Positions 25,860 to 34,595 of a stretch of 64,000 bases of DNA are shown piece after piece. The notes beneath the pieces are model-generated. The model was not told the origin of the DNA. It worked only from the letters and a program-made list of their open reading frames with translations, and made no database searches. Numbering within the stretch: the first letter of the stretch is position 1; each line of letters begins with the position of its first letter. The stretch is from NCBI GenBank assembly GCA_965230185.1, contig OZ245995.1, positions 1,240,001 to 1,304,000 on the forward strand, written 5' to 3'. This DNA comes from Motiliproteus sp965230185. Its GTDB lineage: Bacteria > Pseudomonadota > Gammaproteobacteria > Pseudomonadales > Balneatricaceae. Both the position numbers and the translations under genes were made by a program.

Positions 25860-27722
25860 ATGTTATTGCAGATTGCAGAACCGGGCCAGAGCGCCAAACC
25901 CCATCAACATAAGCTGGCGGTGGGGATCGACCTCGGAACCACAAATTCACTGGTGGCTTCCGTCCGCAGTGGTGAAGCTCAGACGCTGGCTGATAGCGAC
26001 GGCTCCCACCTGTTGCCTTCAGCCGTTCGTTATGGTGCAGAAGGTGTGCTGGCGGTTGGTCAGGCGGCAAAACAGAGCGCCAGCGACGATCCTCTGAATA
26101 CCATTCTCTCCGTCAAGCGGCTGATCGGCCGTGGCGTCGAGGATTACCATCGTCTGGGTGATCAGCTGCCCTACGACTTCAACACCGACAGCGGTGGTAT
26201 GCCCTATATTCGCACAGTGGCCGGTGATAAAAGTCCGGTGGAAGTCTCTGCCGATATTCTGCGAGCACTGACTGAGCGGGGAATCGAAACTCTCGGCGGC
26301 GAGCTGGTGGGAGCGGTTATAACCGTACCGGCCTATTTTGATGAGGCTCAGCGGCAGGCAACTAAGGACGCCGCCCGGCTGGCCGGCATTAATGTGCTGC
26401 GGCTGCTGAACGAGCCTACGGCGGCGGCTGTAGCCTACGGTCTGGATAAAGAGGCGGAAGGGATCTTCGCGGTTTACGATCTGGGCGGCGGCACTTTTGA
26501 TATCTCCGTGCTGCGTCTCAACCGGGGTGTTTTCGAAGTGCTCTCAACGGGCGGAGACAGCGCTCTTGGTGGTGATGATTTCGACCATGTTGTGGCCGAA
26601 TGGCTGATCGACAAGCTCGGCGGTCCGCAGCTGGATCGAGGTCAGTTGCGTTCGGTGCTGGAAGCGGCCTGTGCCGCTAAAGAAACCCTGAGTGACGAGA
26701 CGAAAGCGGAAATTTCGCTGCAGCTGGGAGAGCACAGCTGGAGTGGGGAACTGACTCTGGAGCAGTTCAATGCGCTGATTGAGCCGCTGGTTAAGAAAAC
26801 CCTGCGTGCCTGTAAGCGGGCGCTGAAGGATGCTTCGGTCAAGGCCAGTTCGGTGCGTGAGGTGGTGATGGTTGGTGGCTCTACCCGTGTACAGCATGTC
26901 CGTACTCTGGTGGGCGACTATTTCGGTCGAAAGCCTCATGTCGAAATTGATCCCGACCGGGTGGTGGCTATCGGCGCGGCGATTCAGGCGGATGTGCTGG
27001 CCGGTAACAAGCCCGACGCCGACATGTTGCTGCTGGATGTGATTCCGCTGTCGCTGGGACTGGAAACCATGGGGGGGCTGGTCGAAAAGGTGATCGATCG
27101 CAACACCCCGATTCCGGTAGCCCGGGCTCAGGAGTTTACTACTTACAAAGACGGCCAGACCGGCATGATGATTCATGTGTTGCAGGGTGAGCGGGAACTG
27201 GTTGAGAACTGCCGTTCTCTGGCTCGCTTTGATCTGCAGGGCATTCCGCCGATGGCGGCGGGCGCGGCTAAGGTCCGGGTGACGTTCCAGGTGGATGCGG
27301 ACGGTCTGCTGAATGTGGCGGCCCGGGAGCTGACCAGTGGTGTCGAAAGTGCTATCGAAGTGAAGCCCTCTTACGGTCTCAGCGACAGCGAGATCGCGGG
27401 TATGATTAAGGATTCTTTCTCCTATGCCCAGGAAGACCACGATGCCCGTACCCTGCGTGAGCAGCAGGTGGAAGCGGACCGACTGGTCGAGGCGCTGGAA
27501 AGTGCACTGGCCGCCGATGGTGAGCGGCTGCTGACGGCGGAGGATCTGGAAGCGCTGCGTCAGGGGCTTCAGCATCTTAAGCGCCTGCGTGATGGCGATG
27601 ACCACAAGGCGATTGCAAAAGGTATAGAGGTTCTGAGTGCGGCGAGTGATGAGTTCGCTGCGCGACGGATGGATGATGGAGTGCGCCGGGCGCTGTCCGG
27701 TCACTCGGTGGACGAGGTTTAG
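25860..27722 (+). CDS. hscA: Fe-S protein assembly chaperone HscA
   Basis: Specialised Hsp70 that binds the LPPVK motif of IscU and drives cluster transfer. The ATPase domain has AVGIDLGTTNSLVASV, VITVPAYFDEAQRQATKDAA, NEPTAAAVAYGL, DLGGGTFDISVL and VVMVGGSTRVQHVR; the substrate domain starts around residue 390 (VIPLSLGLETMGGLVEKVI). 620 residues, normal for HscA. It begins 3 nt after hscB. Confidence 0.97.
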   Translation: MLLQIAEPGQSAKPHQHKLAVGIDLGTTNSLVASVRSGEAQTLADSDGSHLLPSAVRYGAEGVLAVGQAAKQSASDDPLNTILSVKRLIGRGVEDYHRLGDQLPYDFNTDSGGMPYIRTVAGDKSPVEVSADILRALTERGIETLGGELVGAVITVPAYFDEAQRQATKDAARLAGINVLRLLNEPTAAAVAYGLDKEAEGIFAVYDLGGGTFDISVLRLNRGVFEVLSTGGDSALGGDDFDHVVAEWLIDKLGGPQLDRGQLRSVLEAACAAKETLSDETKAEISLQLGEHSWSGELTLEQFNALIEPLVKKTLRACKRALKDASVKASSVREVVMVGGSTRVQHVRTLVGDYFGRKPHVEIDPDRVVAIGAAIQADVLAGNKPDADMLLLDVIPLSLGLETMGGLVEKVIDRNTPIPVARAQEFTTYKDGQTGMMIHVLQGERELVENCRSLARFDLQGIPPMAAGAAKVRVTFQVDADGLLNVAARELTSGVESAIEVKPSYGLSDSEIAGMIKDSFSYAQEDHDARTLREQQVEADRLVEALESALAADGERLLTAEDLEALRQGLQHLKRLRDGDDHKAIAKGIEVLSAASDEFAARRMDDGVRRALSGHSVDEV

Positions 27723-27724
27723 TA

Positions 27725-28063
27725 ATGCCCCAGATTATTTTTCTGCCCAACGACGAGCACTGCCCTGAAGGCCAGGTGATCGAGGTGGAGGCCGGTGTCA
27801 GTGTCTGTGATGCGGCGATTGCTCATGGTATTGAGATCGAGCACGCCTGCGAAAAGTCCTGTGCCTGTACCACCTGTCACGTGATTGTGCGGGAAGGCTT
27901 TGATTCGCTGGAAGAGGCCGATGAGCTGGAAGAGGATATGCTCGACAAGGCGTGGGGGCTGGAGCCGGAATCCCGTCTCAGCTGTCAGGCGATTGTTGGC
28001 GACGAAGATCTGGTGGTAGAAATTCCTAAATATACGATTAACCAGGTATCTGAAAACCACTGA
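27725..28063 (+). CDS. fdx: [2Fe-2S] ferredoxin, isc type
   Basis: Adrenodoxin-like ferredoxin that supplies electrons to IscS/IscU during cluster assembly. Cluster ligands Cys42, Cys48 and Cys51 (ACEKSCACTTCHVI) and Cys87 (RLSCQAIV) match the E. coli positions. 112 residues. It starts 2 nt after the hscA stop. Confidence 0.97.
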   Translation: MPQIIFLPNDEHCPEGQVIEVEAGVSVCDAAIAHGIEIEHACEKSCACTTCHVIVREGFDSLEEADELEEDMLDKAWGLEPESRLSCQAIVGDEDLVVEIPKYTINQVSENH

Positions 28064-28083
28064 ACAAATCTGAGAGGTGAGTG

Positions 28084-28284
28084 ATGGGATTAAAATGGAT
28101 CGACAGTCTCGACATCGCCATTGAACTGAGCGAGAAGCATCCGGATGTGGATCCCCGCTATGTCCGCTTTACCGACCTGAGTGAGTGGATCATGGCGCTG
28201 GATGATTTTGATGATGATCCGAAACACTGTGGCGAGAAGATTCTCGAAGCGGTGCAGGCTGCCTGGATCTCAGAGATGGACTGA
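28084..28284 (+). CDS. iscX: Fe-S cluster assembly protein IscX
   Basis: Small acidic protein that binds IscS and Fe and tunes the desulfurase. The whole 66-residue chain has the family pattern (GLKWIDSLDIAIELSEKHPD, ALDDFDDDPKHCGEKILEA). The start is ATG 28084, with GAGAGGTGA just upstream; GTG 28081 is the alternative. It is the last gene of the isc operon and is followed by a terminator. Confidence 0.95.
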   Translation: MGLKWIDSLDIAIELSEKHPDVDPRYVRFTDLSEWIMALDDFDDDPKHCGEKILEAVQAAWISEMD

Positions 28285-28302
28285 CAGGTCCGGTACTCAG
28301 TA

Positions 28303-28331
28303 AAAACGCTGCTTTCGAGCGGCGTTTTTTT
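28303..28331 (+). terminator. terminator at the end of the isc operon
   Basis: AAAACGC (28303-28309) pairs with GCGTTTT (28322-28328), with partial pairing further in and a T tract to 28331. It lies 18 nt past the iscX stop. Confidence 0.75.
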
Positions 28332-28379
28332 GTTGTGGGGGTCGTAAACGGAACCGATGGACAACACCAGATGTTGTGG

Positions 28380-28408
28380 TTGTTCGGGTCGGTGTGCCGC
28401 TATATAAT
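28380..28408 (+). promoter_or_regulatory. guaB promoter
   Basis: TTGTTC (28380-28385), a 17-bp spacer and a perfect TATAAT (28403-28408) lie 38 nt before the guaB start. An inverted repeat ACAACA...TGTTGT (28361-28377) lies directly upstream and could bind a regulator; it does not resemble the E. coli PurR box. Confidence 0.65.
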
Positions 28409-28446
28409 GCTCCCTTTTTTCCTTCGACCGGAGAAGGCACAAAGTC

Positions 28447-29916
28447 ATGTTGCGCATTGCACAAGAAGCTCTAACTTTTGATGATGTTCTGCTGGTTCCG
28501 GGCTACTCCGAGGTGCTTCCCAAGGATGTCAGCCTGAAAACCCGGCTGACCCGGGATATTCAACTGAATGTGCCTCTGGTTTCCGCCGCCATGGATACGG
28601 TAACCGAAGCCCGTCTGGCGATTGCCATGGCACAGGAAGGTGGTATCGGTATCGTCCATAAGAACATGACCATCGAAGAGCAGGCCGCAGAAGTGTTGAA
28701 GGTTAAGCGCTTTGAGAGCGGTATTGTTAAGGACCCGGTGATCTGTTCACCCGACATTACCGTCGGCGAGCTGCATCAGCTGGCCGACAAACACGGCTTT
28801 TCCGGCTTCCCTGTGGTCGATAACGGTGAGCTGGTCGGTATCGTTACCAGTCGCGACATGCGTTTCGAGCGCCATCTGCACGCCAAAGTCGCTTCCATCA
28901 TGACACCCAAGGATCGTCTGGTGACGGTGGAAGAGGGTGTCGATGCCGAGAAGGTTCGCAATCTGCTGCGCAAGCACCGCATTGAGAAAATCCTCGTAGT
29001 TAATGATAAGTTCGAACTGCGTGGCATGATGACCGTAAAGGATATGAATAAGGCGAAGGCCTATCCGGACGCTGCCAAAGACGCAGAAGGTCGACTGATT
29101 GTCGGCGCAGCGGTCGGCACCGGCCCGGAAACTCCGGAGCGGGTCACAGCGCTGGTGGAAGCGGGCGTTGATGTGATTATCGTCGATACCGCTCATGGTC
29201 ATTCAAAGGGCGTTATCGACCGCGTTCGCTGGGTTAAAGAAACCTATCCGCAGGTGCAGGTGATCGGCGGCAACATCGCCACTGCCGAAGCCGCGCTGGC
29301 GCTGGCCGATGCCGGTGCAGACGGCGTTAAGGTAGGAATCGGCCCGGGATCTATCTGTACCACTCGTATCGTTGCCGGAATTGGTGTGCCGCAGATCTCT
29401 GCCGTGGCCAACGTCGCCGGTGCTCTGGCTGAGCGTGGCATTCCGCTGATCGCCGATGGAGGTGTACGCTTCTCGGGCGATCTGGCCAAGGCGATCGCCG
29501 CCGGCGCCAGCGCGGTTATGGTCGGCAGCATGCTGGCCGGTACCGACGAAGCGCCCGGCGAAGTTGAGCTCTATCAGGGGCGTGCGTTCAAGGCCTACCG
29601 CGGCATGGGCTCGATCGGAGCTATGGCGCAGTCTCAGGGCTCATCGGACCGCTACTTCCAGGATGCCGACGCCGGCGCCGAGAAGCTGGTACCGGAAGGA
29701 ATCGAGGGTCGGGTTCCCTGCAAGGGACCGATGGCCGCCGTGGTGCACCAGCTGATGGGCGGGCTGCGTTCCAGTATGGGCTACACCGGCAGCGCCGATA
29801 TTGAAGAGATGAGAACAAAGCCTCAGTTTGTGAGAATCACCGGGGCGGGAATGAAAGAGAGTCATGTGCATGACGTGACCATTACCAAAGAGGCGCCCAA
29901 CTATCGCGTTGGCTGA
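28447..29916 (+). CDS. guaB: inosine-5'-monophosphate dehydrogenase
   Basis: Oxidises IMP to XMP with NAD, the rate-limiting step to GMP. TIM-barrel motifs: LVPGYSEVLPKDV, VSAAMDTVTEARLAIAMAQE, and GVKVGIGPGSICTTR with catalytic Cys304. Two CBS domains are inserted at about residues 95-205 (IVKDPVICSPDITVGEL; IMTPKDRLVTVEEGV). The flap region (KAYRGMGSIGAM, GSSDRYFQD) and the C-terminal KESHVHDVTI are intact. 489 residues. Its own promoter and terminator separate it from isc and from guaA. Confidence 0.98.
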   Translation: MLRIAQEALTFDDVLLVPGYSEVLPKDVSLKTRLTRDIQLNVPLVSAAMDTVTEARLAIAMAQEGGIGIVHKNMTIEEQAAEVLKVKRFESGIVKDPVICSPDITVGELHQLADKHGFSGFPVVDNGELVGIVTSRDMRFERHLHAKVASIMTPKDRLVTVEEGVDAEKVRNLLRKHRIEKILVVNDKFELRGMMTVKDMNKAKAYPDAAKDAEGRLIVGAAVGTGPETPERVTALVEAGVDVIIVDTAHGHSKGVIDRVRWVKETYPQVQVIGGNIATAEAALALADAGADGVKVGIGPGSICTTRIVAGIGVPQISAVANVAGALAERGIPLIADGGVRFSGDLAKAIAAGASAVMVGSMLAGTDEAPGEVELYQGRAFKAYRGMGSIGAMAQSQGSSDRYFQDADAGAEKLVPEGIEGRVPCKGPMAAVVHQLMGGLRSSMGYTGSADIEEMRTKPQFVRITGAGMKESHVHDVTITKEAPNYRVG

Positions 29917-29934
29917 CTCTGACCTGAGTTGAAG

Positions 29935-29965
29935 GGGGCTGTCGCGGGCAGCCCCTTTTTCGTTT
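29935..29965 (+). terminator. terminator after guaB
   Basis: GGGGCTG (29935-29941), loop TCGCGGG, CAGCCCC (29949-29955), then a T-rich tract. It sits between guaB and guaA, so guaA may depend partly on read-through or on its own promoter. Confidence 0.75.
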
Positions 29966-30035
29966 TTGTGATGCTGTAAAATTGATGCCTCAGCCCCGGA
30001 ACGGGAGCTTGCCAGGCAAAAAGCGGAGAGACGCC

Positions 30036-31613
30036 GTGACTAAAGATATTCATGAACAACGGATCCTGATCCTGGATTTTGGTTCTCAGTACACGCAGCT
30101 GATTGCGCGCCGTGTGCGTGAGTGTGGGGTTTATTCAGAAATTCGCGCATTCGATATGAGCGAAGCGGAAATCCGCGAATTTAGCCCGAAAGGCATCATT
30201 CTGGCCGGTGGTCCGGAATCGGTGACCGGCGACGATACCCCGCGGGCCCCGCAGGTAGTCTTTGAGCTGGGGGTTCCGGTACTCGGCATCTGTTACGGCA
30301 TGCAGACGATGGCTGAGCAACTGGGCGGTAAGGTTGAGAGCTCGGATCTGCGTGAATTCGGCTATGCTCAGGTCCGCATCGAAGGCAGCAGTTCGCTGCT
30401 GGAAGGCATCGAAGATCATGTCGCCAACAACGGTGTGCTGCTGCTGGACGTGTGGATGAGTCACGGCGATAAGGTCGTGGAACTGCCCGAGGGCTTCCAC
30501 CTGATGGCTGCAACCGAAAGTGCACCGATTGCCGGAATGTGCAACGAACAGAAGCGCTTCTACGGCGTTCAGTTCCACCCGGAGGTCACCCACACCAAGC
30601 AGGGTGAGCGCATTCTTTCCCGCTTCGTGCGTGATATTTGTGACTGTGAAGCGCTGTGGACACCGAGCAATATCGTCAGGGATGCCATCGAGCAGGTCCG
30701 TCAGCAGGTGGGGGATGACCATGTGCTGTTGGGGCTGTCCGGCGGGGTCGATTCTTCGGTTGTTGCGGCGTTGCTGCATAAGGCGATCGGTGATCAGCTG
30801 ACCTGCGTATTTGTCGACAACGGTCTGCTGCGTAAGCATGAAGGCGATCAGGTGATGGACATGTTCGCTAAGAACATGGGGGTCAAGGTGATCCGCGCCA
30901 ACGCCGAAGAACTGTTCCTCGGTAAGCTGAAGGGCGTCGCTGATCCGGAACAGAAGCGCAAGATTATCGGTAACACCTTTATCGAAGTTTTCGATGAAGA
31001 ATCGACTAAGATCGACAACGTCAAATGGCTGGCTCAGGGCACTATTTATCCGGACGTGATTGAGTCGGCGGCGGCTAAGACTGGTAAGGCTCATGTGATC
31101 AAGTCTCACCATAACGTGGGTGGTCTGCCGGAAGATATGGCGCTGAAGCTGGTAGAGCCGCTGCGAGAACTGTTTAAGGACGAGGTGCGCAAAATCGGCC
31201 TTGAACTGGGACTGCCCTACGATATGGTCTACCGTCACCCGTTCCCGGGACCCGGACTGGGTGTCCGTATCCTCGGAGAAGTGAAGAAAGAGTACGCCGA
31301 TATTCTGCGTGAAGCGGACGCGATCTTTATCGAGGAGCTGCATCGCTCCGGCTGGTATCACAAGACCAGTCAGGCGTTTGTGGTGTTCCTGCCGGTTAAG
31401 TCGGTTGGGGTGGTGGGCGACGGTCGCCGTTACGAATATGTGGTATCGCTGCGAGCCGTTGAAACCATCGATTTTATGACCGCGCGCTGGGCGCACCTGC
31501 CTTACGAGCTGCTGGAAACTGTATCCGGCCGCATCATCAACGAGATCTCCGGGATCTCCCGGGTTGCTTACGATGTCTCCAGCAAGCCGCCGGCCACTAT
31601 CGAGTGGGAATAG
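30036..31613 (+). CDS. guaA: GMP synthase (glutamine-hydrolysing)
   Basis: Converts XMP to GMP using glutamine-derived ammonia. The class I amidotransferase domain (about 1-205) has catalytic Cys86 (GICYGMQTM) and the His/Glu of FHPEVTHTKQG. The ATP pyrophosphatase has the P-loop LLGLSGGVDSSVVAALL, and the C-terminal dimerisation domain has RHPFPGPGLGVRILGE. The start is GTG 30036 (MTKDIHEQR) after GGAGAG, giving 525 residues as in E. coli; the open frame back to 29982 is not supported by the family. A terminator follows. Confidence 0.97.
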   Translation: MTKDIHEQRILILDFGSQYTQLIARRVRECGVYSEIRAFDMSEAEIREFSPKGIILAGGPESVTGDDTPRAPQVVFELGVPVLGICYGMQTMAEQLGGKVESSDLREFGYAQVRIEGSSSLLEGIEDHVANNGVLLLDVWMSHGDKVVELPEGFHLMAATESAPIAGMCNEQKRFYGVQFHPEVTHTKQGERILSRFVRDICDCEALWTPSNIVRDAIEQVRQQVGDDHVLLGLSGGVDSSVVAALLHKAIGDQLTCVFVDNGLLRKHEGDQVMDMFAKNMGVKVIRANAEELFLGKLKGVADPEQKRKIIGNTFIEVFDEESTKIDNVKWLAQGTIYPDVIESAAAKTGKAHVIKSHHNVGGLPEDMALKLVEPLRELFKDEVRKIGLELGLPYDMVYRHPFPGPGLGVRILGEVKKEYADILREADAIFIEELHRSGWYHKTSQAFVVFLPVKSVGVVGDGRRYEYVVSLRAVETIDFMTARWAHLPYELLETVSGRIINEISGISRVAYDVSSKPPATIEWE

Positions 31614-31634
31614 GCGTTACTGTTCGGAAATCCG

Positions 31635-31662
31635 GCCCGCTCATATGAGCGGGCTTTTTTTT
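31635..31662 (+). terminator. terminator after guaA
   Basis: GCCCGCTCAT directly followed by ATGAGCGGGC (31635-31654) is a perfect 20-nt palindrome, followed by a T tract to 31662. Confidence 0.85.
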
Positions 31663-31770
31663 ATCCGTCGATCCCTTCCCGGGTTGCTGTGGCCGCATCG
31701 GTTGCATCCTTATTCAGGATTCTCTACTCTCGGGTCTCCACTGGAGAGACCCTGTTTAAGAGACGGAAAT

Positions 31771-32331
31771 ATGCTCAAACGGATACTGATTGCAGTACTG
31801 CTGTGCTTGCCGGTAAAGGCAGTATGGGCAGTGGATGTCGCCGGTATTGTAGCCTGTAAGACCGAGGGGGAGACCTGGCTGTGTGCCGCCTACGAGAACG
31901 AGAAAATCCAGGTGTTTCGCTCTGAGCATTATATCTCTAAGGTGGTGTTTAAAGGTGCAACGGAGGCCTCGGAGCAGGCTTTGTCGGCGGCCCGGCCCGG
32001 GGCCGCAGAAAAAATGGCGCCCGGGATGGAAATGCCGCCGGGTGCAGGTGCTGAAGACAGCCTGCCGGCGGGTCGCTATACCCTGCAGTTGCTGGCCTGC
32101 AATGCACCGCTCTGTCGAGACAGGATGAAGCAGCTGGGGAGCATCCCCGGTGGTCAGATTGTGGAAATTCGCAATCAGGGCAAGCTCTGGGAGGTGCTGT
32201 TAGTCGGCGGTTATCAGACCCGTAAATCTGCCGAGCAGGCGGCTGCCGGGCTGATCAAACGGTATCGTCTGCGTGATAAACCCTGGGTGCGCAGTGTCGA
32301 GTCGATCCGCAGCCGGCTGGTCAGAGGCTGA
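31771..32331 (+). CDS. exported SPOR-domain protein of unknown role
   Basis: Begins at ATG 31771 with a clear signal peptide (MLKRILIAVLLCLPVKAVWA|VD). The mature part has two Cys in a short N-terminal segment (VACKTEGETWLCAAYENEK), a Pro/Gly/Met-rich linker (about residues 85-105), and a C-terminal SPOR-like domain (about 108-175; YTLQLLACNAPL, WEVLLVGGYQTRKSAEQAA) with another Cys pair (LLACNAPLCRD). SPOR domains bind denuded glycan at division sites. A longer in-frame ORF from 31564 overlaps guaA and is rejected. Conserved as a type, but I cannot name a specific function. 186 residues. Confidence 0.8.
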   Translation: MLKRILIAVLLCLPVKAVWAVDVAGIVACKTEGETWLCAAYENEKIQVFRSEHYISKVVFKGATEASEQALSAARPGAAEKMAPGMEMPPGAGAEDSLPAGRYTLQLLACNAPLCRDRMKQLGSIPGGQIVEIRNQGKLWEVLLVGGYQTRKSAEQAAAGLIKRYRLRDKPWVRSVESIRSRLVRG

Positions 32332-32589
32332 GTCAGTCCCGCGCGGATTCAGCGGGACCATAAGCTGCTGTAACAGAGGGTTCTGCCGACGCAAAAAACG
32401 GTTCCATTCGTGGAACAAATATGAGAAATTGGCGCGTCTTTTTTTAGGGGCCTGCAGAGTGCAGGTCGATTGAAGTGTTCCCCTGAAATGGTGTACGGCT
32501 GGGTGGTTCTGTTTCCGGAATTCCTGGTGGTTTTTATCCTCTGAATTCCTTTCCCTGCTGTACCTTTCTCTACGTGGAGGCGTCCCGCC
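32332..32589 (+). other. structured leader region upstream of speA
   Basis: No gene is seen in these 258 nt. Three hairpins can be read: GTCCCGC...GCGGGAC (32336-32358), GTTCCA-TTCG-TGGAAC with a UUCG tetraloop (32401-32416), and CCTGCA-GAG-TGCAGG (32451-32465). On the minus strand the second one is followed by CGTTTTTT and so reads as an intrinsic terminator there. A GGAGG ribosome site for speA is at 32576-32580. Confidence 0.5.
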
Positions 32590-34512
32590 TTGAATCAGTC
32601 TGTCGATAACTCATGGACCATTGATAACTCCGCCGACCTCTACGGCATCAGAGACTGGGGCGCGGGTTATTTTGATCTGTCTGAGCAGGGCGAAGTGACC
32701 GTGCTGGTACGATTCCCGTCCGGTGAAGTACGGGTATCGCTGATGGAGATCCTGTCCGGGATCCGTCAGCGCGGCGTGCCCCTGCCAATGATTCTGCGTA
32801 TCGAGAATCTGCTGGATTCTCAGATTGCCCTGCTCAATGATACCTTCAATCGGGCCATTGAGAACTCCGGTTACGGTGGTCAGTACCGGGGCGTATTTCC
32901 CATCAAGGTCAACCAGCAGTGTCAGGTGATCGAGGAACTGGCGCAGTTCGGCGAGCGTTACAACCATGGCCTGGAGGCCGGCAGCAAGGCGGAACTGATC
33001 ATTGCGCTGTCGTCGCTGAAGCCCGATGGCCGACTGATCGTCTGCAACGGCTATAAAGATGAAGAATTTATCGATCTGGCTTTGCGGGCCCAGCGTCTCG
33101 GTTATCACTGTGTATTCGTCATCGAGACCCCGACGGAACTGCCGATCATTATCGAGCGCAGCAAGGCGCTGGGTATCCGGCCGAAAATCGGCGTCAGGGT
33201 CAAGCTCTCCTCTCGGGTCAGCGGTCTGTGGAACGACACCAGTGGAGACAGGAGTATCTTTGGCCTGACCACCAATCAGCTGGTGGATGTCGTCGACAGC
33301 CTGAAACAACACGGCATGCTCGATTGCCTGGAGCTGCTGCACTACCACCTGGGGTCTCAGATCCCCAATATTCGTGATATCCGCAGCGGGGTGATGGAAG
33401 CCTGCCGCTACTATGTTGATCTGGTGCGGGAGGGGGCCTCCATGGGCTACCTGGATCTTGGTGGTGGGCTTGCGGTGGACTATATGGGATCGCGCAGCAA
33501 CCATGAACATTCCCGTAATTACTCGCTGGATGAGTACTGCAACGATGTGGTCGAGGTGGTGATGAGCACCCTTGATGCCCATCAGATCCCTCATCCCCAT
33601 ATTGTCACCGAGTCCGGCCGGGCGACCATCGCCTATTCATCGATGCTGCTGTTCGATGTGCTGGACGTCACCCATTTTGAAGCGGCACCGCTGCCGGTGC
33701 CGTTCCCTGCCGATGTCCATGAGCTGATCACCAGTCTCTATCAGGTGCTGGACAGCGTCTCGCCGAAGGCTCTGCAGGAATGCTATAACGATGCCACCTA
33801 TTACCGGGACGAGATCGGCGAGCTGTTCAAGCGTGGGCAGATCACCCTGCGTGATCGTTCGCTGGCTGAAAACGTGTTCCTGGAAATTCTGCAGCGGATC
33901 AAAACGGAGCTGAAAAAGGTGCGTCGTATGCCCCCGGAGCTGCAGGGGCTGAAGGAGTATCTGGCCGATATCTATTACGGCAACTTCAGCGTCTTCCAGT
34001 CGCTGCCGGATATCTGGGCCATTGATCAGGTGTTCCCGGTGCTGCCCCTTCACCGTCATCATCAGCGGCCCTGTCGCGAGGCGATTCTGGCGGATATCAC
34101 CTGCGATTGCGATGGCAAAATAGACCGTTTTATCGACACCGAGAACCATGATGTGCGACCGACCCTGCCACTGCATCCATTGCGGGAAGGGGAGGACTAT
34201 ATCCTCGGTGTGTTCCTGGTAGGGGCCTACCAGGAAACTCTGGGGGATCTGCATAACCTGCTGGGTGATACGGCGGTGGCCAGCGTGCGAATCAATGAAG
34301 ACGGCAGCTTTGATCTGATGAAGGAGCTGGGCGGCGACAGCATTGCTGATGTGCTGAGTTACGTCGAGTATCAGCCCCAGATGATCCGGGAGAATTTCCG
34401 CAGGATCGCCGAGAAAGCGGTGCGTGACGGCAGGATCACCGCCACCGAACGGCGTGAGTTGCTGGAGAGTTTTTCCGACAGTCTCCAGGGTTATACCTAC
34501 TACGAGAATTAA
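32590..34512 (+). CDS. speA: biosynthetic arginine decarboxylase SpeA
   Basis: PLP enzyme of the alanine-racemase fold that turns arginine into agmatine, the first step of the local polyamine pathway. Motifs: the PLP-lysine strand RGVFPIKVNQQ, GLEAGSKAEL, LHYHLGSQIPNIRDI, YLDLGGGLAVDYMGS, TESGRATIAY, and the C-terminal HPLREGEDYILGVFLVGAYQ region. 640 residues, normal for the long proteobacterial form. The start is TTG 32590, 9 nt after GGAGG. It is followed by the carboxynorspermidine synthase gene after 83 nt. Confidence 0.96.
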   Translation: MNQSVDNSWTIDNSADLYGIRDWGAGYFDLSEQGEVTVLVRFPSGEVRVSLMEILSGIRQRGVPLPMILRIENLLDSQIALLNDTFNRAIENSGYGGQYRGVFPIKVNQQCQVIEELAQFGERYNHGLEAGSKAELIIALSSLKPDGRLIVCNGYKDEEFIDLALRAQRLGYHCVFVIETPTELPIIIERSKALGIRPKIGVRVKLSSRVSGLWNDTSGDRSIFGLTTNQLVDVVDSLKQHGMLDCLELLHYHLGSQIPNIRDIRSGVMEACRYYVDLVREGASMGYLDLGGGLAVDYMGSRSNHEHSRNYSLDEYCNDVVEVVMSTLDAHQIPHPHIVTESGRATIAYSSMLLFDVLDVTHFEAAPLPVPFPADVHELITSLYQVLDSVSPKALQECYNDATYYRDEIGELFKRGQITLRDRSLAENVFLEILQRIKTELKKVRRMPPELQGLKEYLADIYYGNFSVFQSLPDIWAIDQVFPVLPLHRHHQRPCREAILADITCDCDGKIDRFIDTENHDVRPTLPLHPLREGEDYILGVFLVGAYQETLGDLHNLLGDTAVASVRINEDGSFDLMKELGGDSIADVLSYVEYQPQMIRENFRRIAEKAVRDGRITATERRELLESFSDSLQGYTYYEN

Positions 34513-34595
34513 CAGGACCGTTTGCGGTCATTTACTGCTGCTGAAGGATGCTGCGATGACGGCTTCCCGGCAATGTCAGAACGGAGAGTAATAAC

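Noticed and set aside
26544..27704. 386-codon minus-strand frame opposite hscA
   Set aside because: Same reason: hscA is unmistakable on the plus strand and this frame has no family features.
30135..31496. 453-codon minus-strand frame opposite guaA
   Set aside because: Shadow of guaA codon bias; no domain, no ribosome site, composition typical of antisense translation.
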